Assembly (NCBI GenBank): GCA_031771865.1
Contig: JASISA010000041.1
Coordinates: 124,001 to 188,000, forward strand
Length of the DNA: 64,000 nucleotides
From: Nothophaeocryptopus gaeumannii
Taxonomy: Eukaryota > Ascomycota > Dothideomycetes > Mycosphaerellales > Mycosphaerellaceae
Direction: 5' to 3'
Notes under the pieces: model-generated
What the model was told of the DNA's origin: nothing
Seen by the model: only the letters and a program-made list of their open reading frames with translations
Databases searched by the model: none
Shown here: one piece after another, positions 31,636 to 42,397 of the stretch
Layout: every line of letters begins with the position of its first letter
Position numbering within the stretch: position 1 is the stretch's first letter
Translations under genes and position numbers: made by a program

Positions 31636-33020
31636 TTTCGAGGGGGGCTTGCAAGTTCAGGGCCCGATGTTGGTCTTGATTTTGAGGGGGTGGTGACTGG
31701 TGGTCGTGGTTTTTTTTTTGGCGATGGTAGTACAAGGTCGATCGAGACAGTTCGAGCAGAAGGCGGGAATTCGCAGATGATCGCGGATCTAGTGTAGCTT
31801 TCGGCGGGCGGGTAGTTCGCAGGTGGATAGCTAGGGAGTATGTGTAGAAGCAGAGAGCCGCCGGTGGTAGTTCAGGTATCCGGTCTCATTGATGTGCGAG
31901 ATGGAAGATAGATGATAGGTAGTAGATAAAAAAGGAGTAACATGAGATGATCGTTGAACGGAAACGTCCAATGCGCGCCGCAAACGAAGTGCATACTTTT
32001 CTGCATACTTGTATATGCGTCCCACATGCAATGTTTTCACGCCCCGATGTTTGACGGTTTGCATGTTGTTGGCTCCGAGCAAGGGTGTGACAAACAGACA
32101 GTGATTGCCCAAACAGGCACAAACATGTATTCGGACTTCGCTCCCTGGCTCGTGCAATGGATCGAGAATGTCTTCCTTCCTTTCACATTGTGTTATCCGT
32201 CTTCTTTGCATCGACAGGTCTTGTGTCTTTAGCGCTCTTGTATCTGAAGGTCAGTCATTGCCAAGCCATATCACTCACGTCTTATGATGAATCGAGTTCA
32301 ACTAGCATGAGCAAAACTATCTTCCTGCACTCATGCTGAACAACAGTGGCTATTCTGACCCACCGAGTCAATATCGTCCATTCGCGCTGCCACACCGTTG
32401 TTGCATTTCGCTGACGTATGATCGATAGCAGGACCTTGCTTCGTCGCATCTCTAAGGGTGCTTTTCGCAAAGGTCAGTATGCGTCCATTCACTATCTCTC
32501 CTCCCGTTCGCTGCGTGATGAATTGGGGTCTCGTCAGGGACACTTCCATGGTGACCGAGTTCAATGAATCTGACCTAGGCATTTCAACCCAGACCGCTGC
32601 GCCAACGGCTAACGTGTCGATAGCTGACAGATGCTCAATTGCAAATCATGCTTTTTCGTGTATTCAGGGTGAACCCTTGGCAAAGTTCAGTAGGCTTCAT
32701 CTATTTTCAATCCCTACCAGCTGCATGATAGAAAAAATGAACATGTCGGGAACATTCCCATGGCGATCAGATTCGATTTGCACTGCTTTGATCCAAGTCT
32801 GGTATTATACATTAACTTCTCGTTTGGCTGCTATGGTTCTTCGGCTCGCTGACGGATGGTCCTTGATAGGATGTCGACACTGGGCCTGATGCTGGCGAGC
32901 TTGTGCCTGGAATGCCAGCAGGGTCACTATCGCCAACGTCGATAGTATACATGCCAGATGATTTGGTAGATCGGCTGTCTGGATTAACTGTGTCGAACAC
33001 CGTTCATGTGGCCGAGATTG
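31636..33020. other. Intergenic, no supportable gene
   Basis: About 1.4 kb with only short frames on either strand. It includes the promoter of the small Cys/His gene (from 31636) and the 3' flank of the next minus-strand gene. Confidence 0.4.
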
Positions 33021-33614
33021 CTAATCCGTCCTAGCATCATCTCTCTTGATCTCAAACACTACCTTCGCCAGCTTCTGCACATCTGCATCGCTGACGTTCG
33101 CCAACACTGACTTGATGCCCTCTAACGTCTCCGGATGGACACCATTCTTGCTCTGCGAATAAACGTCTATGCCAGCAGGCGTGAATAGCGTCTTCGCAAA
33201 CATAGTCACCACCCATTTATTCTGGCCATCATTCTCCTCTTCTCCCCATCCAAGAACCTCCCAATGACTGCTCGCGATCTTCAGCCAGCCCTTGCCTCTC
33301 CAGTCCCATTCGCCGTTGCCTTTGCCGTTTCCCGCTGCTTTGTCGATGCCTTCCACTTTGGAGATCTTGTCGGATGTGAGACTTTGGTAGGTAACGAGGT
33401 CGTCTATGCGGTCCGTATTGTCAAAAGACAGCTCATGCGAGGCGGGTTCGAGCGGCGTGTACTTGATTCGTACGTTCCGTTTCGACTTCCACATGGGCAG
33501 CGTCGAGTGTGTGACGTGCCAGGTCTCGGTGAGCCATGCTATGGTTGGGTTGGTGTACGCGGCGGGTGGCGTCGCCGGTGAGAAGGTGGGCGGGCGGAGT
33601 GTGATCTGCGCCAT
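33021..33614 (-). CDS. Uncharacterised conserved-type fungal protein, 197 aa
   Basis: Single exon from the ATG at 33614 (MAQITLRPPTFSPATPPAAY); upstream in-frame codons have no ATG. A core segment is WHVTHSTLPMWKSKRNVRIK followed by YTPLEPASHELSFDNTDRID and a Gly/Trp-rich piece (GEWDWRGKGWLKIASSHWEV), which alternate short beta strands and turns, as in small beta-barrel proteins. This fold guess is weak. There is no signal peptide or membrane segment. The C-terminal third is helical (LEGIKSVLANVSDADVQKLA). The gene is divergent from the 33927 gene with 312 bp between starts. No function can be named. Confidence 0.7.
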   Translation of the reverse strand: MAQITLRPPTFSPATPPAAYTNPTIAWLTETWHVTHSTLPMWKSKRNVRIKYTPLEPASHELSFDNTDRIDDLVTYQSLTSDKISKVEGIDKAAGNGKGNGEWDWRGKGWLKIASSHWEVLGWGEEENDGQNKWVVTMFAKTLFTPAGIDVYSQSKNGVHPETLEGIKSVLANVSDADVQKLAKVVFEIKRDDARTD

Positions 33615-33926
33615 GGTGGTGTTGTGTGTATGTTCTGCTGTCAAAGCAGAAGACGGAGAAGAGACTACATCTTGACGCGACTTCACATGCGCCGGAAGCA
33701 AGGTTGGAGGTGACGATCGAATGGTCGACCGATGATGCCAAATTCACGCCAAGACACAGCTTCGGCGACAACCAGGTCCGACAATGAACTTCGCCTCCAA
33801 GACTCAGCCCAGGCCCAATCTAACAACACTCCGACTCACCATTTTGTGTTCCCAGAAACCACTGAATATAAGGAGTTCTGGCCCCGCGGACCTGGACCTC
33901 TTGGAATCACTCGTTCTTGAGCGCTT
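33615..33926. promoter_or_regulatory. Divergent intergenic promoter region
   Basis: 312 bp between the ATG at 33614 (minus) and 33927 (plus). No specific motif is named. Confidence 0.35.
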
Positions 33927-35513
33927 ATGCCCAAGCACACCTTCAACTTCAAACAACTCCAAGGCTCATCAGCAAGTGGCAAACAAGGCAACGCCAACAA
34001 CGATGCCTCGAAAAAGAAGTCATCCGTCAACGAGCGCCTCAGTGAGCTGAGACAGCTCGCGCCACGCGATGCCGCAAAGAAAAAGGCCGAATTGGCCGAA
34101 AGCGTTTCCCAAAAGTCAGTACCTCCTCAATTGAGAGCCGTCCTCGGAATGCCGGAAAGTGCTCCGCCTAGGCCCAAGCGAGGAGTCAGAGCGAGGATGC
34201 CGAATCGTACGCCGGGTCCTGCGCCGCCGGATAGTTGGACGAAGAGGCCGGCTTGGAGTCCGCCGTTGGCTTTGAGGACGGGGAGGAGGAGGTTTAGGAA
34301 GACGGGCGATGCTGACTTGGAGCGTAATAGACCTAATAGGTTGATGCGATTTGCGAGGATGATTGGCGACCCACTCAAGGATGCCGATTCAAAGCCTTCA
34401 AGTATGCTGCATTTAGCTCTGAAGACTGCTGCGAAGCAATGGGATTTATTCGATGAGGAAGATCTGCCTTCCCTCAGCGAGCTACCTCTACGACTGCGGT
34501 TGAGCTTGATCAGCTATCTAGGCTACTATGGACCACCTATAGGCACCAATGTCCTTGATGCCTTGACGAAGGGTACGGAGCCTGTGTATTCGCTGGACCT
34601 GGCTGGCTTGGTCGGCTACGGTAACTTGACGATGAGTCGACTCGCCAAATTCGCAAAACAACAGACCAAGCCAGTAGAAGAGACAACCGTGGAAGAAATT
34701 GTGGAGTCCTGGGATCAAGACAATACCTTCGAAGCCGCTCTACAACCCAGCCTATCAGTCTCCCGACTATCGCAGCTCACTCATCTGAGCCTATCCCATC
34801 CAGCTCCTGGTGTGTCATGGAAGGACCTCCTATCGTTCACCAAGCACACCCCCAACATTACCCATCTCTCGCTCGCCTACTGGGCACGCCCGACGCTTAC
34901 ACCCAATCTGTCAACAACAACCGTCTCAAGCACTCACAGCCCCGATATCACGGCTGGCGGCTCTCACTTCTACTCCGTTCTCGACGAAGACCTCATTGAG
35001 CCCGCCTCAATCCTCCGCCAACTCGGCGCGAACCTCCTTTGTCTCTTCTGGCTCGATCTAGAAGGCTGTACGGAATGGATCCCAGCACTGGCCGCGCACA
35101 GACCTGCCGACACGAGTCTGAGCGCCTCTGAAAGGTTCGACGATTGGCTGAGCTCATCATCATCGACGGCTAGAAGCATCTTCCTACACAACTGGAAGAA
35201 CCTCCACTACCTCAACTGCTCCCAAGGCTGGACACCCAAATTCTCGACTCTACGAAGTCTACCTCGGCAAACGATGCCTTTGGAGCACAGGCGAATCGTA
35301 GACAAAGTCATTGAGCGGCTTAACGTCTCCTTGCCCTCACTGTCTCTCGCCGAAGAAGCCGAAAGTCTAGATGCAGTCGCGCAAAGGCGGGCGCATTCAT
35401 GGTTGGAACTCGAGGACAGGGCTTTCACGGCAGAGAGGAAGATAAATGCTGCGAGGAGGGAGAATTCGAGTAAACTCGTGGATTTTGATCACGGATGGAA
35501 TAGAGACGACTGA
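33927..35513 (+). CDS. Uncharacterised basic protein with LRR-like segments
   Basis: 528 aa, one exon. The first 150 residues are basic and disordered (ASKKKSSVNERLSELRQLAP, RPKRGVRARMPNRTPGPAPP). The middle contains leucine-rich strands spaced roughly like degenerate leucine-rich repeats (SLSELPLRLRLSLISYLGYY, LSVSRLSQLTHLSLSHPAPG, TPNITHLSLAYWARPTLTP, ANLLCLFWLDLEGC), with the motif LTHLSLSHP at about residue 287. The C-terminus is helical and charged. No catalytic motif, signal peptide or membrane segment is seen. It looks like a typical Pezizomycotina protein of unknown function. The reading frame is continuous and the composition is uniform, so the gene itself is secure. Confidence 0.75.
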   Translation: MPKHTFNFKQLQGSSASGKQGNANNDASKKKSSVNERLSELRQLAPRDAAKKKAELAESVSQKSVPPQLRAVLGMPESAPPRPKRGVRARMPNRTPGPAPPDSWTKRPAWSPPLALRTGRRRFRKTGDADLERNRPNRLMRFARMIGDPLKDADSKPSSMLHLALKTAAKQWDLFDEEDLPSLSELPLRLRLSLISYLGYYGPPIGTNVLDALTKGTEPVYSLDLAGLVGYGNLTMSRLAKFAKQQTKPVEETTVEEIVESWDQDNTFEAALQPSLSVSRLSQLTHLSLSHPAPGVSWKDLLSFTKHTPNITHLSLAYWARPTLTPNLSTTTVSSTHSPDITAGGSHFYSVLDEDLIEPASILRQLGANLLCLFWLDLEGCTEWIPALAAHRPADTSLSASERFDDWLSSSSSTARSIFLHNWKNLHYLNCSQGWTPKFSTLRSLPRQTMPLEHRRIVDKVIERLNVSLPSLSLAEEAESLDAVAQRRAHSWLELEDRAFTAERKINAARRENSSKLVDFDHGWNRDD

Positions 35514-35571
35514 CACGAAACATCACGATAGTCATGAAAACAATTCCTATACATTTCGTATCATCATACTA

Positions 35572-35999
35572 CTACAAACTAACCACAGGCAACTCACTCA
35601 TATGCGTCTTCGCACTCGCATACGGCACCAGCTTCAAACTCGTCTTTTCCCCAATACACTTCTTCCCTCCCTCCATCGTAGGCGGATATCCAGGCACACT
35701 ATCTAGATACAACGGCCAATCGATCAAACATCGGAAAGCCTTCGTTCAGACCAGAGTATTCTTGTTCACCTCCAAGGCATTTCGAATGTGCAACATAATC
35801 ATAGAAGTCATGTTCATGCCCCGGCAAGACCATCACTCATCAGCTGTAGTTGGTCTTTAAGCCATCCAGAGGGCGTTCTCGATCCGAGTGGCAAGGGCTG
35901 TAGAGCGAACGGAAGTAGCGCATTTGTTGCGTCGTTCGACTGTGCAGCAGCCAAAACGCTCGCACCAGCTACGATAGCTGGCAGCTTGTAAAGTCTCAT
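35572..35999 (-). pseudogene. GH127 (DUF1680, beta-L-arabinofuranosidase-type) gene reduced to its two ends
   Basis: The ATG at 35999 opens a signal peptide (MRLYKLPAIVAGASVLAAAQ) and the family N-terminus FALQPLPLGSRTPSGWLKDQ, then LQLMSDGLAG. An extra G then breaks the frame near 35820. The next frame continues the family sequence (HEHDFYDYVAHSKCLGG, EYSGLNEGFP). From about 35725 the sequence jumps to the C-terminal end of the family (IDWPLYLDSVPGYPP, KLVPYASAKTHMSELP) and stops at 35572. The whole catalytic domain, normally some 450 or more residues, is missing. Recognition of both ends rests on my knowledge of the DUF1680 family. The remnant cannot be active. Confidence 0.8.
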
Positions 36000-37263
36000 C
36001 ATGAGAATCTTTAGCAGATTTCGTAGAGGACTACTGGGAGAGATGTCAGCCATAGTTAGCACATACGCAATGGTAGTCGGGACCCTATGCTCCGACACTC
36101 GCTGTAGCATTGATCGTCGTGAGGAGATCTAAGGGCATGCTTGTTGCATCGCAACATTCCTTATGGGGATTGTACACTCTGGGCATTGTTTTGACATGAG
36201 AAGTCAAGACTCTGTACGTCGACGCAGGCCTCCGCGATCCTGGGTGGTCACTGTAGCTATCGGTGAGTATGCTCCTATCAACGGTAAGGGAGACGGGATG
36301 GACAAGTCCTGGTGAACCGTGATGGAGAGAGATTGAAGTGTACCAGATTTTCGTTTTTCGCAGTCTTGATCGGCTCGTGATGCCCCACTTCCCGGCGATG
36401 TCAGTGTGTTCCTGCATCAACACCGCAGCACAATGCCTTGAGCCCGACGAAGTAGTGACCATGGCCGCTACAATCTACTTTGCATTTTGAGGGGTCCCAG
36501 ATGTTCCGTGTTGATTGATGCATCGCGGTTTGGGAGCAAGGGCAACGTTGACGGGGCTGAGATGAAGGTTGTTCCTCAAACTTGAGACACAGGCGTAGAC
36601 CGATATTTTGACGGCGAAGGCTATGGATCGGTGCATTCTGAATGCAGGAGGCCCGGACGAACCCAGCTCAAAAGGTCGAGGATAAGACCAGGGCTGTGCC
36701 CAATACCAGGCTCCTCTTCCCCAGTACTTGCGGACAGCGACGATGTTTGGGCAGACTTGTTTATCGAATGTGCAACTGTTGAATTCCGGACGGTTTGTTG
36801 GGATGCTCTCCAGCTGCTAGAGCGACTGTCATCAGTCCGCTCATATGGATTCAGCATTTATGCCTTGTTGTTTCACAAGCAAGCGCAGTCAGGAGCTTGC
36901 CTCGCACTCCAGGCATTCGTCACGGCTAGCAAGCTGCGGTGATTGGCCAGTCTTACGAGGGTCTGCGTCAGCAAGCGATGATACTAGACACTCAGCTGAA
37001 CACAATCTGACACCACCGGAGCCGGGCTGGGCTGGGAGTGGAATGAGCTCGCGGCAAGGGGCGTAAGTTACAGATACTCAGGTCTAGCGCACCCTCTGTT
37101 CACTTCGACTTCTTAAGCAAGGGTCCTGTCTACATTCGGACGTAATCAGGGGAGCCACGCGTCTACCATCATATCACCAACATAGCCACGACTCACCACC
37201 CTCACTCGTCTTCGACCGCACAACTTCACCATTACAAACAATTTCGATTTGACCGCAATCAAC
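36000..37263. other. Intergenic, promoter side of the DUF7728-like gene
   Basis: About 1.26 kb. It includes the former promoter of the GH127 relic and the promoter of the next gene. Short frames at 36085-36462 and 36621-36942 have no recognisable content. Confidence 0.4.
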
Positions 37264-38679
37264 ATGTTGGGCCGCACAGTCGGCATTTTGTCCCTCACAG
37301 CGAGCGCGCTGCAGGCCAGCGCTTTCCTTCTGCCGCCGGCCATCAATGACGAAGCCAGCGCCCTCTCGATTAGCCCGGGCGCTTTGAACCGTGCTTTGAA
37401 CGCGAAGCAGACCGCTCTACGACTACCATGCTCCGAATGCGCATTTCCAACAAAGCAGCAGCAGGAGGAGGATGAGATTGAGGACGTCGAAGATGGAGAG
37501 GAGATGTTCTGGACCCAAGGCGGGGCGAACAGCGTCGTGGTCAACTTCACGATCCCCGAGGATGGTCAGACGCTCCAGGTCAACGGAGAGACTATCTACC
37601 CACTTGGAGTGACGAACCTGCTAGGAGGACGAGTCTATGTCAACCAAGTCGCTTCCTCGGCTTCCATTGAGGACATTGAGTCGGGCAAGGCCAAAACGAC
37701 GCCTGTGGAAGTCACCGGATCGGGAGTTTCTGTGCTGGAGGAAGAGGTTCTCTCGCCAGAGGGTCCCACTCTTATCCCAATCAAGCATACCATCTTCGAA
37801 CTCGAGGGTCAATTTGTGTCTCTTGACGACATCTCCATCAAGATCGTCAATTACAAGGGAGAGCTGTTCATTGCTAAGGTTGAAGTCATTGAGGGTACAA
37901 AGCCTCGCATTGAGGACTTCTACGGACCTCCACCTCCACCTGAGGAGATGGACGATGACTTCTCATTCCCACCGCCAATGCACCCACACGGCTCACCTCC
38001 GCAACCAGAGGATGCGCCCGATGACATGGCCGAGGAGTTCCTCACCTTCCCGCCTCCATCATTCCATCACAAGGGACCGCCTGGACCTCCTTCTGAGCAA
38101 AAGGAGTGCAAGATGCTTTCGGCTAGCCTGTGTAAATTCAGGAACATGATCGAAGACAAGATCGTGGGCATGCGCGAGGGCGGCTTCCGCGGTTTTCGAA
38201 AGCCGGGTTGCCACGGACGCAAGGGCAATCATGGATTTCGTCCCCACGGTGGCAAGGTTCCTGGTCATATCAAGCCTCACTTCCTTCGACCAGGTCCAGA
38301 TGATTCGAGATCACACCATCATGGCCGCCCTCACCACACGAGGCCTCACGGTGTGCACCATCATGGTGAGCATCTCAGGCACCACTTCATGCACTCCTTC
38401 ACTCGAGGTCTCGCGGCCGTTCTTATTCCAACCATGGCTGGTGTCGCAGTCGGCATGACAGTTAGTCTCGTGGGTCTCTGCGTCGGTCGCCTTATCGGAT
38501 TCCTCTGGATTAAGCTCTACCGTGGCGGCCGTCGCGGCTACAAGCCAGTCCGCCTTGAGGATGATGTTCCAGCTGAGGCTGAGATTGAGAAAGCTGGTCT
38601 GGTTGAGGAGGAAGTCGAGCCCCTTCCAAGGTATGAGGAAGCTCCTGCTTACGTGGAGGATGTGAAGGAGGAGAAGTAG
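37264..38679 (+). CDS. Type I membrane protein with His-rich region (DUF7728-like)
   Basis: 471 aa from the ATG at 37264, chosen because it begins a signal peptide (MLGRTVGILSLTASALQASA). The ectodomain has a CxxC pair (PCSECAFP), a beta-rich segment (VVVNFTIPEDGQTLQVNGET, HTIFELEGQFVSLDDISIKI), then Pro-rich and very His-rich stretches (residues about 355-390, HHHGRPHHTRPHGVHHHGEH). One long hydrophobic segment follows (AAVLIPTMAGVAVGMTVSLV through GRLIGFLWI). The cytosolic tail is acidic and carries PRYEEAPAY, a PxY-type motif as in sorting or Nedd4-ligase adaptors. This arrangement matches, from memory, the DUF7728 family of filamentous fungi, which has no known function. Metal binding by the His region is a guess. 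Confidence 0.7.
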   Translation: MLGRTVGILSLTASALQASAFLLPPAINDEASALSISPGALNRALNAKQTALRLPCSECAFPTKQQQEEDEIEDVEDGEEMFWTQGGANSVVVNFTIPEDGQTLQVNGETIYPLGVTNLLGGRVYVNQVASSASIEDIESGKAKTTPVEVTGSGVSVLEEEVLSPEGPTLIPIKHTIFELEGQFVSLDDISIKIVNYKGELFIAKVEVIEGTKPRIEDFYGPPPPPEEMDDDFSFPPPMHPHGSPPQPEDAPDDMAEEFLTFPPPSFHHKGPPGPPSEQKECKMLSASLCKFRNMIEDKIVGMREGGFRGFRKPGCHGRKGNHGFRPHGGKVPGHIKPHFLRPGPDDSRSHHHGRPHHTRPHGVHHHGEHLRHHFMHSFTRGLAAVLIPTMAGVAVGMTVSLVGLCVGRLIGFLWIKLYRGGRRGYKPVRLEDDVPAEAEIEKAGLVEEEVEPLPRYEEAPAYVEDVKEEK

Positions 38680-40012
38680 AAGATTTCCGAACGATTGGTA
38701 TGTTTCGATTGTATTACTAGAGACCGGGTAAAGGAGTTGGACCCAAGGGTTTGCGACTGGTATGGCGCTGGCTGGTGCTATTTCATGTGTTTGCACTACC
38801 AACATCAGAAATGTAAATGAAATCCTGTTGACGTTCACTTATCCTACCTCTCCATATGGACGTAGATCTCTCCTTGCAGCTTCATCACATGAACAAGCCA
38901 ATATCTTCGCGGTAGCAGTAGGCGTCCCCAAAAAGCATTGCAAATGAACCCAGGGTCCAGCGCTTCGATGCATCCGATGCAGCCACTCAGACGCCACGAA
39001 AGCCTCACGAGTTGATGCCAACTGACGCATGAGTTATCTTGGCATTACTTCTCCCGCCAATCCCTCGATCGATCTGTCCTGCTCGGTTGAGCTGCCGACC
39101 AGAAAAGTCAATCCTTCCTCCAATACAGACAACATGTCTGGGGCAAACGGCTTTGGCTTCTGTCCATGTGTCGTGCACACGACGGGACGAAAAGTAACAT
39201 GCACAGATGAAGTGTGGAAGTAAGAATGTATTTTAGGCATTGGATTTTTGCCTGTTAGAAGTTTGGAAGTGAGGGAGAAAAGAAAGTGAAGATGTTGTAA
39301 CAAACCCACCGTCATACCCAAACGCAGACCAAACCGGCCGGCCCGGCTGTGAAGAGCCGTGGCGCGGTAATTGTGGCGTCACGATCTCTCGATCACTCTT
39401 GTGCAGAAGAAAATGCTCAACTGCGATCGAAGTGCAAGGCGCGATCTTAGCCCGTTCATCTTTCTGTTACCTCATGCCTGTTTCTGCAGCTCAGCCTGTG
39501 GCTTGCCCTTTTCTGCACGACTCATGTATTGGGCGCGGTTGCAGCATGGACCGGGGAAGCAAGACCGGAGTTGTGGTGGAAACTTGAAAGCAGCAAGCAG
39601 CAAGCATGTAAGATGCGTTGGCTCGCCTACAGTCTATCGCTCAGGACCAGGACCGGGGGTTCATGCGTGTGGTTGTGGTGGCAGTAGGTGGTCTGGCACA
39701 TCCGGTTCTATGGCTGACGTCTGACGCCTCATCTCGCTATTATTCCAAGGTTTTTCGTTGCTGTGCAAATGAAAGGTGCGTAGCTATAGCAGCACTCGCC
39801 ACGCCACGTTCTCTTCCACGCCCATATCACTACACGACTCACCTTCACTCTTCAATCGCGACATCCAATTGCTTCTTCAAAGAGGGCTCGCCAAGTCGGC
39901 CATTTCTTCCCGTGTATTTGGCAATCGAAGTCCAAGATTGAGTTTATACAGATGTGGACCCTTTGGTGGCTCGAGTCGGAGGTGCATACGACGACCGGAT
40001 CGGGAAAGATAG
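38680..40012. other. Intergenic or undetected 5' exons of the next gene
   Basis: No confident gene. The 5' exon of the Ser/Pro-rich gene at 40013 should lie here; a minus-strand and three plus-strand frames overlap at 39776-40012, and I cannot choose between them. Confidence 0.35.
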
Positions 40013-40989
40013 GACGACGGCACGACTCTTCCGATCGATTACGTCAAGCCATTTCGCACATTTGGGCTTCGCGAGAAGAAACAATCGGCTCTTCAACCTC
40101 CGATTCCACGACTCGAAAAGAACTGTATAACGAGTACAACAAACCTCGAAAAACATCTGGACCTTGCCACAAACTTTGCAGTGCAGAGAGTCTGTCTGTT
40201 TCGGCATCGCTGCTTTGGTAAAGACAGCATCTCAAGAAGCCTGGCCTGAAACCCAAGGGAAACCAAACACCACCTATGGACTTCCTGTTCCTGAGAACAG
40301 GTGTTTCAGCGATGTCGCCCACTATGCCATCGCCACTTAACACAGCTATATGCCGATGCAGGGAGACCACATCGGACAAGACAGATCCATGCCGAACGTG
40401 TTCTCCAACATCATCAGAGAAGGACCGTTTCGGACAACCAGAACCTCCCAGCGGGCAGCTTACACCGCCACCAAGTGAGCCTGGGTCTCCAGGGACGTCA
40501 CCAAGAAGACAGCGGCGGCTACGAGAGACATCATCTCCCAGAATACCTTCAAGACCTTCATACGCCAGCGAAGCTTTCACAAGCGCATTCTCGAACGATG
40601 CAGAACCATCAGGTACTATCTTCCCAGAATTGATCTACTGGACGCCCCGGAGCTCGGTGTCCAGAAGAAGTTCTCTGCCCCACCGATCGAATTCAAATTC
40701 ATCTTCAGAAGAGCAACCTTCACCGCGAAGCACAGTATCCTCTGCCTACCAATCGCGGATACAAACACCTCGAGCACAATCCGAGAGGCCATCGCGATGT
40801 CCAACGCCTGGGATTCGGTCGTTGAGCGAGGATGGGTACGCTCCGATAGCAGCTGGATTTGCGCGGTTGGCGCTGGAGAGGAAAGGAAAACTGGAGGCGA
40901 CTGTGACTGCGCAGCCTGACCGCGGGAGATTGAGAGGCGCGAGACCGAGCGTGGAGCTGGAAGCTAGGTTGTTTGCCGGGCCTGCGTGA
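40013..40989 (+). CDS. Ser/Pro-rich disordered protein, 5' end unresolved
   Basis: Two exons are supported: an upstream piece from 40013 (after an in-frame TAG that also forms a GATAG acceptor) to 40217, and 40301-40989. The 83-nt intron has a GTAAAG donor and GAACAG acceptor and joins ..VCLFRHRCFG to VSAMSPTMPSP in frame. The first piece is well structured (LPIDYVKPFRTFGLREKK, NLEKHLDLATNFAVQR) and contains no ATG, so an exon is missing upstream. The second exon is disordered with SP/TP sites (LTPPPSEPGSPGTSPRRQRR, SSPRIPSRPSYASEAF) and ends YAPIAAGFARLALERKGKLE. It could alternatively start at the ATG at 40276. Function unknown. Confidence 0.5.
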
Positions 40990-41209
40990 TGCTAGGTCCT
41001 GTGTGAAGATTGCTATGAGATGTTTGCACGATACCCGACCACTGTAGTTGTGTTGTAATTTCAAGCGTATGCATATGGTGATACTTCATTTGATAAGGTT
41101 CTTGAACGTAGATGAGTTCAGTTGTCGTGGCGTTCCTGTATCACGCTTCGTCATAGCAATTCACTATTGCTGTTGCTGCTGCGTCTTTGCACTTGTCTTG
41201 GGAAGCTCA

Positions 41210-42397
41210 TTAGACTATCGTCTTCCGCCACACTGGCCTTCTAGCTGCTGCATCATCCATATACTCCGAGTATGTCCCTCTGACCCAATCAGCATCCCAC
41301 ACATGGCCGTTCGCTTCTGCGACAGCGATAGTCCGCTCAAGAAAAGCTTTGAATGATGCATTATGAGGTGCCGAGAAAAGCTCTTTAGGGGTCACCAGTC
41401 CGTCAGCTTTGCCGTGCTGATGTTGATGTCGCAGAACTGCCAGCGCCTCCTGAGCACTAGTCTTTGTTGGATGATAAAGTCTTAGACGGCCTTTAGAGAA
41501 GCCCAAATGTGTCCTTTTCGAAGAGTAGCCGCTGAGGAAGCTCATGAAGCGATCGAACAACTTTGGGTCCGTGTTTTGTACATCCCGAGTGCAAAGTTTC
41601 GTGGACAGCAGCGATGACGCTGGAAACGCAGATAGGAAATACCATCCTGGTCGTCGTACTTGCGAGCTCTGCTCGTACTCCCGCTTGCGTCTGTCTTGAT
41701 CATCCAGAATGTCAAAGAAACATTGCAGTGCTGATGTAGCATTTCTCTGCTCCCTTCCGTGGTCTATATGTGCCATAACCAAGGCGCGTAGTAACTGCCC
41801 TCGCCACATATTTATCCTATCAGGCTCATCCGTATGCTCCGGAATTTCGACGAACATCCATTCTCGGAGTAACGACTCAAGACCTTCTATGATGGCGAAG
41901 AAGGCAATTTGCTCATTAAGGCGAAACTCGTTCAAAACAATTGGAGTCCAATGCTCAGGGTTCTTCCAGACGTGTGCGAGTGCAAGCTTTGCTACTCCCT
42001 GGCTCCGCTGTTTCTCATGAAGTTCAGACTCCTCTGTTCGCTTGGCGGCCTCGCGGTACTGGCGGTGAAGCATATGCACACAGACTCTTGTGACGTCTGC
42101 TGATACCTTCTCGGTGGTTGCGAGATACTCCTTCAAAAGTGGCGTGGCCTGTGTAGGATCCTGACGGAGTATCGACAGCGCTTCCTGTCCCTTCCATGAA
42201 AGCGGTTTCCGGTAACGGTCCCTCGTGTTAAAAGTCTCCACATGCGCAGCCTTGTGCGGAGGAGCTTGCAAATGAGCGCTTGAACTGCTGATCCAACGTA
42301 TGTATCGTGGTTGCCGGATGTATACCTGCTTCCTCAATACCGATCCTGGTATCGAGCCCCGTAGAGGCTTCCAGGTGCTCAACAACACTTCCATCAT
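41210..42397 (-). CDS. Predicted mitochondrial protein of unknown function
   Basis: 395 aa from ATG-ATG at 42397. The first 45 residues are basic, hydroxylated and free of acidic residues after position 3 (LLSTWKPLRGSIPGSVLRKQ, YIRQPRYIRWISSSS), like a mitochondrial presequence. The rest is helical and resembles helical-repeat organelle proteins in composition (KPLSWKGQEALSILRQDP, LLKEYLATTEKVSADVTRVC, LESLLREWMFVEIPEHTDEP), but I find no clear PPR periodicity. It ends WDADWVRGTYSEYMDDAAAR. It converges on the 40989 stop with 220 bp between. Location is inferred from the N-terminus only. Confidence 0.65.
   Translation of the reverse strand: MMEVLLSTWKPLRGSIPGSVLRKQVYIRQPRYIRWISSSSAHLQAPPHKAAHVETFNTRDRYRKPLSWKGQEALSILRQDPTQATPLLKEYLATTEKVSADVTRVCVHMLHRQYREAAKRTEESELHEKQRSQGVAKLALAHVWKNPEHWTPIVLNEFRLNEQIAFFAIIEGLESLLREWMFVEIPEHTDEPDRINMWRGQLLRALVMAHIDHGREQRNATSALQCFFDILDDQDRRKREYEQSSQVRRPGWYFLSAFPASSLLSTKLCTRDVQNTDPKLFDRFMSFLSGYSSKRTHLGFSKGRLRLYHPTKTSAQEALAVLRHQHQHGKADGLVTPKELFSAPHNASFKAFLERTIAVAEANGHVWDADWVRGTYSEYMDDAAARRPVWRKTIV

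Noticed and set aside
30982..31797. Plus-strand open frame of 271 codons, Ser/Arg-rich
   Set aside because: It overlaps the minus-strand Cys/His protein, which has a regular metal-binding-like pattern; the plus-strand frame has no domain.
40044..40580. Minus-strand open frame of 178 codons
   Set aside because: Gly/Ser/Val-rich antisense of the Ser/Pro-rich plus-strand gene, which has a consistent intron.
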